From positions 1-15,892 of the forward strand of contig URPI01000033.1 of the NCBI GenBank assembly GCA_900549705.1: a DNA stretch of 15,892 nt. The letters are read 5' to 3'. The number at the start of each line of letters is the position of its first letter. Position 1 is the stretch's first letter. Source of the DNA: an uncultured Eubacteriales bacterium. Its GTDB lineage: Bacteria > Bacillota > Clostridia > Oscillospirales > Oscillospiraceae. A program made the translations under genes and the position numbers. The notes beneath the pieces are model-generated. The model made no database searches, was not told the origin of the DNA, and saw only the letters and a program-made list of their open reading frames with translations. Shown here one piece after another: positions 7,612-12,952 of the stretch.

Positions 7612-7980
7612 TCAGTGACAGCAGGGAGATGTTCCAGACTGCATCATAAAGCAGCATGGCTCCATATTCTTGCGGCGCATATATTCGGCTCCCCAGTCCC
7701 GCATGGCAATGAGAATGGGCATCAGACTCCTTCCAGTTTCGGTAAGAGAGTACTCTACCTTTGGCGGTACAACCGGAAATACCTCCCGATGGATTAAATC
7801 CTGGGCTTCCAGCTCTCTCAGCTGCTGGGTCAGCATTTTTGGGGTTGCGTCGGAAACCATTCTGCGAATCTCAGAAAACCGATGACTTCCATCGGCCAAA
7901 TGCCATAGAATCAAGGTCTTATACTTTCCGCCGATCAAATCCAGTGTTGTGGCAACGGGGCAAATTTCATCCTTGCTCAT
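7612..7980 (-). CDS. HxlR family winged-helix transcriptional regulator with Cys-rich tail
   Basis: A 122-residue DNA-binding regulator. The HxlR core is clear: CPVATTLDLIGGKYKTLIL, the recognition region RFSEIRRMVSDATPKMLTQQ, then LRELEAQDLIHREV and the wing PPKVEYSLTETGRSL. Cys7 in the ICPV motif is the position used for thiol sensing in several HxlR proteins such as YodB. Unusually the C-terminus carries four more cysteines in two pairs (Cys109-Cys110 and Cys120-Cys121) plus a final His122. Start ATG at 7980 has GGAGG six bases upstream. It is first in an operon with the DegV gene and divergent from the copper ATPase, so it probably controls itself and possibly copA through the repeats at 8014-8050. 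The signal sensed (thiol stress, electrophile or metal) is not known. Confidence 0.93.
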   Translation of the reverse strand: MSKDEICPVATTLDLIGGKYKTLILWHLADGSHRFSEIRRMVSDATPKMLTQQLRELEAQDLIHREVFPVVPPKVEYSLTETGRSLMPILIAMRDWGAEYMRRKNMEPCCFMMQSGTSPCCH

Positions 7981-8008
7981 GGGATTCCTCCATGGTATCT
8001 AAAAGGGT

Positions 8009-8038
8009 AGTATTGCACAAAATAGTGCATACTTGCAA
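8009..8038 (-). promoter_or_regulatory. Predicted hxlR promoter with an operator-like inverted repeat
   Basis: On the minus strand, TTGCAA (8038-8033), an 18-base spacer and AATACT (8014-8009). The spacer contains the inverted repeat TGCAC-N6-GTGCA (8014-8029 on the + strand, flanked by GTA and TAC). Such a position suits repression of the regulator's own gene, which starts at 7980. Confidence 0.45.
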
Positions 8039-8060
8039 TGTTGTGATTGCGTGATAGAAT
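8033..8060 (+). promoter_or_regulatory. Predicted upstream copA promoter with a second inverted repeat
   Basis: TTGCAA (8033-8038), a 16-base spacer and TAGAAT (8055-8060). The spacer holds a second inverted repeat, GCAAT-N6-ATTGC (8035-8050). The TTGCAA hexamer is its own reverse complement and is shared with the divergent hxlR promoter. It would give a leader of about 80 bases. Confidence 0.45.
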
Positions 8061-8098
8061 ATTATCATAAAACACAGGAGCGTGTCAATAGAAAACAG

Positions 8099-8127
8099 TT
8101 GACGAAATGCCCCAAATAGAAGATAAT
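8099..8127 (+). promoter_or_regulatory. Predicted downstream copA promoter
   Basis: TTGACG (8099-8104), a 17-base spacer and GATAAT (8122-8127) is closer to consensus than the upstream candidate. Its expected start point near 8134 leaves the ribosome binding site GCGAGG (8133-8138) at the very 5' end of the message, so it may be weak for translation or not used. Confidence 0.4.
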
Positions 8128-8146
8128 AGAAAGCGAGGAAATCTAG

Positions 8147-10372
8147 ATGATTCTGAAATTTAACGTAACCGGGATGACCTGCGCAGCCTGCTCCGCCCGG
8201 GTGGAGAAGGTATCCCAAGCGGTTCCCGGGGTGCAGAAAGCAGATGTGAATCTGCTTGCCGGAACCATGGTTGTATCCTCCGACACGGATGTGTCCGCGT
8301 TGGTGATTCAGGCGGTGCAGAAGGCTGGCTATAATGCCGTCCTTCAGGGAACTGCTGCCAAAAAGGAGACGGCTTCGCCCATGGACACCGGTCTGAAGGA
8401 AATGAAGCACCGCCTGATTGGTTCTTCCATTTTCCTGGTGGTTCTCATGTATTTTACCATGGGGCATATGGCTGGGCTCCCAGTGCCCGGCTGGTATCAC
8501 GGGACACAAAACGCCGTGGTTGCCGCGCTGTTTCAGTTGTGCCTGACGTTGCCTGTGGTTTACCTTAACCGAGTATATTATACCCGCGGTCTCAAAGCGC
8601 TCTGGCATCGCAGCCCCAACATGGATTCCCTGATTGCCGTTGGCAGCCTTGCAGCACTGGTTTACGGCGTTGCCGCTCTGTTTCGTATGTCCTGGGCACT
8701 GGGACATGGAGAAATGGAAATTGTCTCGGAATACAGCCACAATCTCTATTTTGAATCTGCAGCTATGATTTTGACCCTGATTACTTTTGGAAAATACCTG
8801 GAAACCAGGGCAAAGGGCAAGACCGGTGATGCCATCCGTGCTCTGATGGACTTGAGCCCGAAAACCGCCAGCGTCCGGCGGGGTGATTCCACTGTTGAAG
8901 TGCCGGTGGAAGATGTACAGGTGGGGGACGTCGTGATTGTCCGTTCCGGCAGCAGCATTCCTGTGGACGGTACGGTGGTCAGCGGATGTGCGTCCGTAGA
9001 CCAGAGTGCCCTGACCGGCGAGAGCGTGCCTGTGGAGAAGCGCGTGGGCGATAAGGTATCCGCTGCAACAGTCAGCCAGGAGGGCTATTTGGAGTTCCGC
9101 GCCGACCAGGTTGGTGAAAACACTACCCTCGCTCAGATTATCCGCATGGTAGAGGATGCAGGCGGTTCCAAAGCGCCGATTGCCAGAATGGCAGACAAAA
9201 TTGCCGGTGTCTTTGTTCCGGTTGTAATGGCGATTGCCGCGATGACCTTTGCTGCGTGGATGCTCATGGGTTACTCCATGGAGTTCAGCCTGAACAATGC
9301 CATCTCTGTTTTGGTTATTTCCTGCCCCTGTGCGTTGGGCCTTGCCACGCCGGTTGCAATCATGGTCGGAACTGGCCGGGGCGCACAGATGGGTGTGCTG
9401 TTTAAGAACGCAGAGGCATTGGAAAATCTGCATCGGGTTGACACGGTTGTACTGGATAAGACAGGTACTCTGACCACCGGTCGCCCCGCTGTGACGGATG
9501 TTCTTCCTCAGGCAGCAAGCAAAGAGGCGCTGCTGCGGATTGCGGCTTCCCTGGAAAGCAAATCCGAGCACCCCTTTGCAAAGGCAATTTTGGCGGCAGT
9601 GAAAATGGACTTCCCGGAACCGGAGGCGTTTAAGACCATTCCGGGGAAGGGTGTTTCCGGCAAGGTGGACGGCGTCTGCTATTATGGCGGCAATGACCGC
9701 CTGATGGCGGAATTGGGCGTTGCAATCCCGGATTTTTCAAGCTTGGCCGCCCAGGGAAAGACACCGCTGTACTTTGCTTCCGAAGATGGCAAGTATATTG
9801 GCGCGATTGCTGCTGCCGATGTGCTGAAGCCTGACTCTGTTTCCGCCGTCCGAGCCATGCAGAGCCGCCACCTGGACGTGGTGATGCTCACTGGTGACAA
9901 TCAGCAGACGGCTCAGGCCATTGCGGCCAAGGCGGGGATTTCTCACGTGATTTCCGATGTGCTGCCTACGGAGAAGGCAGGTGCAGTGAAGAAGCTGCAA
10001 GCGGAAGGCCACCGGGTTTTGATGGTGGGCGACGGTATCAACGATGCCCCAGCATTGGTGACTGCTGATGTGGGAATGGCCATCGGTGCAGGCACGGATA
10101 TCGCCATAGAATCGGCTGATATAGTGCTGATGAACAGCTCCCTGTCAGCCGTGAGCAGTGCCATAGCTCTGAGCCGCGCCACGATTCGGAATATCAAAGA
10201 GAATCTGTTTTGGGCATTTTTCTATAATACGCTTGGCATTCCGGTTGCGGCGACTATTGTTCATCCCCTTTGGTCTGCGGCTGAGCCCGATGCTTGGAAC
10301 GGCAGCCATGAGCATGAGCTCAGTGTTTGTTGTGACCAATGCGCTGCGTCTGCGCTTTTTCAAGCAGGATAA
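8147..10372 (+). CDS. copA: Copper-exporting P1B-type ATPase, frameshifted near the 3' end
   Basis: Pumps Cu(I) out of the cytoplasm using ATP. Domains: N-terminal heavy-metal-associated domain with GMTCAAC (Cys12 and Cys15), transmembrane helices, actuator with the TGES loop (ALTGESVPVEK), the ion-site CPC at residues 393-395, phosphorylation site DKTGT with Asp437, SEHPFAKA (the nucleotide-binding His-Pro), and the hinge GDGINDAP at 628-635. Helix 7 ends with FYNTLGIPVAA. After codon 706 the frame leaves the family: residues 707-741 do not match, while the +1 frame continues with the last helix (AAMSMSSVFVVTNALRLRFF) carrying the Cu(I)-specific MxxSS residues. One extra C in the CCCC run at 10265-10268 explains this. 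As written the 741-residue product lacks helix 8 and should not transport. Restored, the protein including the C-terminal domain would have about 830 residues. Divergent from hxlR. Confidence 0.93.
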   Translation: MILKFNVTGMTCAACSARVEKVSQAVPGVQKADVNLLAGTMVVSSDTDVSALVIQAVQKAGYNAVLQGTAAKKETASPMDTGLKEMKHRLIGSSIFLVVLMYFTMGHMAGLPVPGWYHGTQNAVVAALFQLCLTLPVVYLNRVYYTRGLKALWHRSPNMDSLIAVGSLAALVYGVAALFRMSWALGHGEMEIVSEYSHNLYFESAAMILTLITFGKYLETRAKGKTGDAIRALMDLSPKTASVRRGDSTVEVPVEDVQVGDVVIVRSGSSIPVDGTVVSGCASVDQSALTGESVPVEKRVGDKVSAATVSQEGYLEFRADQVGENTTLAQIIRMVEDAGGSKAPIARMADKIAGVFVPVVMAIAAMTFAAWMLMGYSMEFSLNNAISVLVISCPCALGLATPVAIMVGTGRGAQMGVLFKNAEALENLHRVDTVVLDKTGTLTTGRPAVTDVLPQAASKEALLRIAASLESKSEHPFAKAILAAVKMDFPEPEAFKTIPGKGVSGKVDGVCYYGGNDRLMAELGVAIPDFSSLAAQGKTPLYFASEDGKYIGAIAAADVLKPDSVSAVRAMQSRHLDVVMLTGDNQQTAQAIAAKAGISHVISDVLPTEKAGAVKKLQAEGHRVLMVGDGINDAPALVTADVGMAIGAGTDIAIESADIVLMNSSLSAVSSAIALSRATIRNIKENLFWAFFYNTLGIPVAATIVHPLWSAAEPDAWNGSHEHELSVCCDQCAASALFQAG
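10265..10268 (+). other. Frameshift site in copA (one extra C in a CCCC run)
   Basis: The written frame reads CAT CCC CTT TGG. With three C the codons become CAT CCC TTT GGT CTG, giving HPFGLRLSPMLGTAAMSMSS, the family-like continuation. This may be a sequencing or assembly error, a true inactivating mutation, or a recoding site; the sequence alone cannot decide. Confidence 0.8.
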
Positions 10373-10640
10373 AAATGCGGCTATTGCAGATAATCAAACT
10401 GCGCACGCAGAAGCGTGCCCCATTATAAAGGAGGAAACAAAAACGAAAACAGTTATTAAGGTTGAAGGCATGATGTGTGGCCATTGCAAGGCCAGAGTGG
10501 AAAAGGCCTGCAAGAGTGTTCCTGGTACAGAAGATGCCGTTGTTGATTTGGCCGCAAAGACGGTTACGGTTACCGGCAATGCTGACCTTGCGGCACTGAA
10601 AAAGGCAATTACCGATGCTGACTACACCGTTGTGGAGTAA
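10269..10640 (+). CDS. Out-of-frame end of CopA: last helix, linker and CopZ-like metal-binding domain
   Basis: This is the +1 frame relative to the main copA frame. It first encodes the end of CopA (SPMLGTAAMSMSSVFVVTNA, RLRFFKQ), then a linker of about 35 residues with a few His and Cys (HAEAC), then a complete heavy-metal-associated domain: TVIKVEGMMCGHCKARVEKA with the Cu(I) ligands in MCGHC, ending DADYTVVE. No stop separates the pump from this domain, so in a corrected frame CopA would carry a C-terminal CopZ-like module. A ribosome binding site stands before the domain (see 10427-10445), suggesting it is or was also made as a free chaperone. With the frameshift as written, neither part has an ordinary start codon. 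The domain call is firm; how it is expressed is open. Confidence 0.8.
   Translation, partial: FGLRLSPMLGTAAMSMSSVFVVTNALRLRFFKQDKNAAIADNQTAHAEACPIIKEETKTKTVIKVEGMMCGHCKARVEKACKSVPGTEDAVVDLAAKTVTVTGNADLAALKKAITDADYTVVE
10427..10445 (+). promoter_or_regulatory. Strong ribosome binding site ahead of an ACG codon at the CopZ-like domain
   Basis: AAAGGAGG (10427-10434) is followed after eight bases by ACG AAA ACA GTT, exactly where a CopZ protein would begin with ATG AAA. Either the start codon mutated from ATG to ACG, or ACG is used as a rare weak start. The next in-frame ATG (10470) lies inside the metal-binding loop and would delete the first beta strand. Confidence 0.6.
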
Positions 10641-10645
10641 GCGCA

Positions 10646-11569
10646 ATGCGTACCGATGAATTCTATGCATCCAAGGGAGTCGGACAGATTCACGTCTGCC
10701 GATGGATGCCCGATGAGCCCCCTGTGGCAGTGCTGCAAATCGTCCACGGTATTGCTGAGTATGTAGAGCGGTACGATGAATTTGCAAATTATATGAATCG
10801 CCAGGGCTTTATCGTAGTGGCAGAAGACCATATGGGGCACGGAAAATCCATCAATGGCGGCGGTATCCAGGGATATTTCCATGGCGGGTGGTTCACTGCG
10901 GTGGACGACAGCTATGAACTGCTGCGGCGCACCAAGGCGGAATTTCCAGAGCTGCCCTATGTGCTGCTGGGGCATTCTATGGGCTCCTTTATGACCCGCA
11001 CATTGCTGTGCAAGTATCCTGATTGCGGCATCTCTGCGGCAGTTATCTGCGGCACTGGCTGGCAGCCGGAGCCGGTACTTGATACGGGCGTTGCCATATG
11101 CAGTGTTGTATGCAATCGAATCGGCGAACAGGCAGCCAGCAACCGGCTCCAGAATCTGGTTTTTTCCAATTACAACAAGCGGGTGGAGCATCCGCAAACG
11201 GCATTTGACTGGATTTGCAGGGATCGGAAGGTTGTGAGTGATTATGTGGCAGACCCGCTGTGCGGCTTTACAGCCACTGGCGGACTGCTGCGGGAAATGC
11301 TGGGTGGCATCCGCTTTATCCAACAGCCGAAAAATTTGGCTGCCATGAACAAGCAGCTCCCGGTATTCTTCATTGCAGGCGGCGATGACCCGGTGGGCAG
11401 CTACGGAAACGGTGTCCGCAAAGCCGCCGCCGCTTTCCAAAAGGCGGGAATGCAGGATGTGAACTGTACCATATATCCGCTGGGTCGCCACGAGATTCTC
11501 AATGAAATCAACCGGCAGGAGGTTTATGCCGATGTTTCCGGGTGGTGCAAGTCGAAAATCTTCAAGTAA
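10646..11569 (+). CDS. Alpha/beta hydrolase (monoacylglycerol lipase/lysophospholipase-like)
   Basis: A 307-residue cytoplasmic serine hydrolase of the Hydrolase_4 group. The oxyanion-hole HG is at residues 34-35 (QIVHGIAEY), and DHMGHGKS at 61-68 is typical of monoacylglycerol-lipase-like members. The nucleophile elbow GHSMGS has Ser111; Asp248 in GGDDPVG is the likely acid and His282 in LGRHEIL the base. No signal peptide. Substrates in this group are acylglycerols, lysophospholipids or other esters; the specific one is unknown. The start codon is five bases after the stop of the CopZ-like domain and its ribosome binding site GGAG (10634-10637) overlaps the end of that domain, so translation is coupled to the copper genes. 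A functional link to copper is not obvious and may be chance operon membership. Confidence 0.92.
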   Translation: MRTDEFYASKGVGQIHVCRWMPDEPPVAVLQIVHGIAEYVERYDEFANYMNRQGFIVVAEDHMGHGKSINGGGIQGYFHGGWFTAVDDSYELLRRTKAEFPELPYVLLGHSMGSFMTRTLLCKYPDCGISAAVICGTGWQPEPVLDTGVAICSVVCNRIGEQAASNRLQNLVFSNYNKRVEHPQTAFDWICRDRKVVSDYVADPLCGFTATGGLLREMLGGIRFIQQPKNLAAMNKQLPVFFIAGGDDPVGSYGNGVRKAAAAFQKAGMQDVNCTIYPLGRHEILNEINRQEVYADVSGWCKSKIFK

Positions 11570-11570
11570 C

Positions 11571-11588
11571 TGTCCGAATTATTGGACA
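11571..11588. repeat. Short inverted repeat after the hydrolase gene
   Basis: TGTCC (11571-11575) and GGACA (11584-11588) are perfect arms around an AT-rich eight-base centre, directly after the hydrolase stop. It could be an operator for the genes downstream or chance; it lacks the T-tract of a terminator. Confidence 0.3.
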
Positions 11589-11604
11589 TAAAATGATAGA
11601 TAAT

Positions 11605-11637
11605 ACAGCCATCAAAAAACGAAAGGTTGATGGCTGT
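11605..11637 (+). promoter_or_regulatory. Perfect 11-bp hairpin covering the start of the small ORF
   Basis: ACAGCCATCAA (11605-11615) pairs perfectly with TTGATGGCTGT (11627-11637). The loop holds GAAAGG, the only ribosome binding site candidate of the small ORF, and the 3' arm contains its ATG (11630). The following bases (GTTCTCTATTC) make a poor T-tract. It may be a weak terminator for the copper operon, or a structure that limits translation of the small ORF and truA. Confidence 0.5.
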
Positions 11638-11764
11638 GTTCTCTATTCGGTCTCATTGCGGTCATGTCTGCGTGTACGATAAATACGGGAGATTCCTGTT
11701 CTCGGCGGATACGGAACAGGAAGCCAGAGAGGAATTGAAGGAATATGAGGAACCTGCGCCTTGA
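11630..11764 (+). CDS. Small hypothetical protein, 44 residues, overlapping truA
   Basis: The frame reads MAVFSIRSHCGHVCVYDKYG followed by RFLFSADTEQEAREELKEYE and EPAP. It looks like a compact beta-hairpin/helix protein with a Cys/His cluster (SHCGHVC), and its composition is protein-like rather than random. It resembles small conserved Clostridia proteins of the form 'SxxGHxxVY..GRFxxSADTxxEA', recalled loosely and without a named family. AAAGG lies only four bases before the ATG, a short spacing. Its last 20 bases overlap the truA start, so its ribosomes would feed truA translation. The start codon sits inside a stable hairpin. Function unknown. The alternative is that this is only the truA leader. 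Confidence 0.55.
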   Translation: MAVFSIRSHCGHVCVYDKYGRFLFSADTEQEAREELKEYEEPAP

Positions 11765-12479
11765 GATGTGCTATGATGGCAGCCGCTACCGCGGTTGGCA
11801 GCGGCTGCCCGGCGCTGAAAATACCATTCAAGGGAAGCTGGAGCAGACCCTTACCCGCATTCTGGGAGAAAAAATTGAAGTAAGCGGCAGTGGCCGAACG
11901 GATGCCGGTGTTCATGCCATGGGTCAGGTGGCCTCCTTCCACTGCGAAAACCCCATGCCGGCAGAGGAGATCCTGAAGCAGCTGCGGCGGTATCTTCCAG
12001 AGGACATCGGCATATATTCCTGCAAGGAGGCAGCGCCCCGCTTCCATGCAAGGCTGAATGCCAGGGGGAAAACCTATTGCTATCGGATATGGAACAGCGA
12101 AGCCCCCTGTGTGTTTCAGCGGCGATATGTGGCTTGCTTCCCGGAGAGGCTGGATGTGGAGGCTATGAACCGGGCGGGGCAGCAGATGCTGGGTGAGCAT
12201 GACTTTGCTGCCTTCTGTGCCAGGGCGAAGGTCAAAAAGTCCACAGTGCGCTGCATTACGGCGCTTCGTGTGGCGTGCATAGGCAACGAAATCCAGATTA
12301 CGGTGACGGCGGACGGGTTCCTGTATAACATGATGCGCATTCTCACCGGTACGCTGATTGAAGTGGGCAGAGGAGAACGCAGTGTCGAAAGCATTCCTGC
12401 ATTGTTCTCAGAGCAGCGGAAAAGCGCCGGTTTTTTGGCTCCGGCGCAGGGATTATGCTTGATGGAGGTAATGTATTGA
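11745..12479 (+). CDS. truA: tRNA pseudouridine synthase A
   Basis: Converts uridines 38-40 in the tRNA anticodon stem-loop to pseudouridine. The protein has 244 residues, normal for TruA. LEMCYDGSRYRGWQRLPGAE is the N-terminal strand and QR motif, ending in NTIQGKLEQTL. The catalytic Asp53 is in SGRTDAGVHA (residues 49-58), followed by GQVASFHC. RFHARLNARGKTYCYRI and FLYNMMRILTGTLIEVGRG are the other conserved blocks. The ATG at 11745 has GAAGGA just upstream, within the small ORF it overlaps. The TGA (12477-12479) overlaps the TTG start of the next gene. A lone truA in a two- or three-gene operon with an ArsC-like protein is unusual but not remarkable. Confidence 0.95.
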   Translation: MRNLRLEMCYDGSRYRGWQRLPGAENTIQGKLEQTLTRILGEKIEVSGSGRTDAGVHAMGQVASFHCENPMPAEEILKQLRRYLPEDIGIYSCKEAAPRFHARLNARGKTYCYRIWNSEAPCVFQRRYVACFPERLDVEAMNRAGQQMLGEHDFAAFCARAKVKKSTVRCITALRVACIGNEIQITVTADGFLYNMMRILTGTLIEVGRGERSVESIPALFSEQRKSAGFLAPAQGLCLMEVMY

Positions 12480-12817
12480 ATATACAGATTTTTGGTAAGA
12501 GCAAGTGCTTTGATACCAAGAAAGCCGAACGATATTTTAAGGAACGCGGCATCAAATTCCAATCTATTGATTTGATTCGCTTCGGTATGTCCGGCAAGGA
12601 GTTTGACAGCGTCGTTCGTGCCGTTGGCGGAGTTGACAACCTGATTGATTGGAATGGCAAGAGCCAGGAAATCACCAACATGAAATATATGGATGACCGA
12701 GGGGCAAAAGAGGACAAGGTTTTCAATGATCCCTCTTTGATGAAAACGCCAATCGTTCGCAATGGAAAACAGGCAACCGTTGGCTATTGCCCGGAAATTT
12801 GGGCTGCCTGGGTTTGA
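12476..12817 (+). CDS. ArsC/Spx-family thioredoxin-fold protein
   Basis: A 113-residue protein of the arsenate reductase/Spx/YffB-like family. It begins NIQIFGKSKCFDTKKAERYF, with the single active-site Cys11 followed by Phe-Asp-Thr, so it lacks the CxxC of redox-switched Spx. It ends MKTPIVRNGKQATVGYCPEI, containing the cis-Pro (TPI) and the GY motif of the fold. Many such proteins in Clostridia are annotated as arsenate reductase-like, but no ars operon is here, so the real role is unknown. The start is taken as TTG at 12476: GGAGG (12464-12468) is seven bases upstream and the TTGA overlaps the truA stop. An ATG at 12455 lies before that ribosome binding site and is less likely. Confidence 0.85.
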   Translation: MNIQIFGKSKCFDTKKAERYFKERGIKFQSIDLIRFGMSGKEFDSVVRAVGGVDNLIDWNGKSQEITNMKYMDDRGAKEDKVFNDPSLMKTPIVRNGKQATVGYCPEIWAAWV

Positions 12818-12857
12818 CATAGGTCATTGCACGGTTCACTCTTATATCCCCCCATAC

Positions 12858-12891
12858 AAAAGCAGGCTTGAAATCAGGTCTGCTTTTTTTT
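12858..12891 (+). terminator. Intrinsic terminator after the truA operon
   Basis: AAAAGCAG (12858-12865) pairs with CTGCTTTT (12880-12887) around a 14-base loop and is followed by a continued T-tract to 12891. Confidence 0.85.
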
Positions 12892-12952
12892 GCATTATTT
12901 TTCATAATTCATTGATTTTTTCAAAAAAGAATGGTATGCTAGGAGGACGTAC

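Noticed and set aside
7967..9571. A 534-codon open frame on the minus strand opposite hxlR and copA
   Set aside because: It runs antisense to copA, is rich in His, Gln and Cys as expected from a reverse-complement frame, shows no domain and has no ribosome binding site. The + strand frame has unmistakable P-type ATPase motifs.
10265..10275. A prfB-like +1 programmed frameshift at CTT-TGG in copA
   Set aside because: The prfB mechanism needs CTT followed by a stop codon and a Shine-Dalgarno-like element just upstream. Here TGG is a sense codon and no such element is seen, so a simple indel is more likely.
12912..12940. TTGATT-17-TATGCT as promoter of the symporter operon
   Set aside because: The match is good, but the transcript would start near 12947, after the AGGAGG ribosome binding site (12941-12946) and only about six bases before ATG, so it cannot supply the leader the gene uses.
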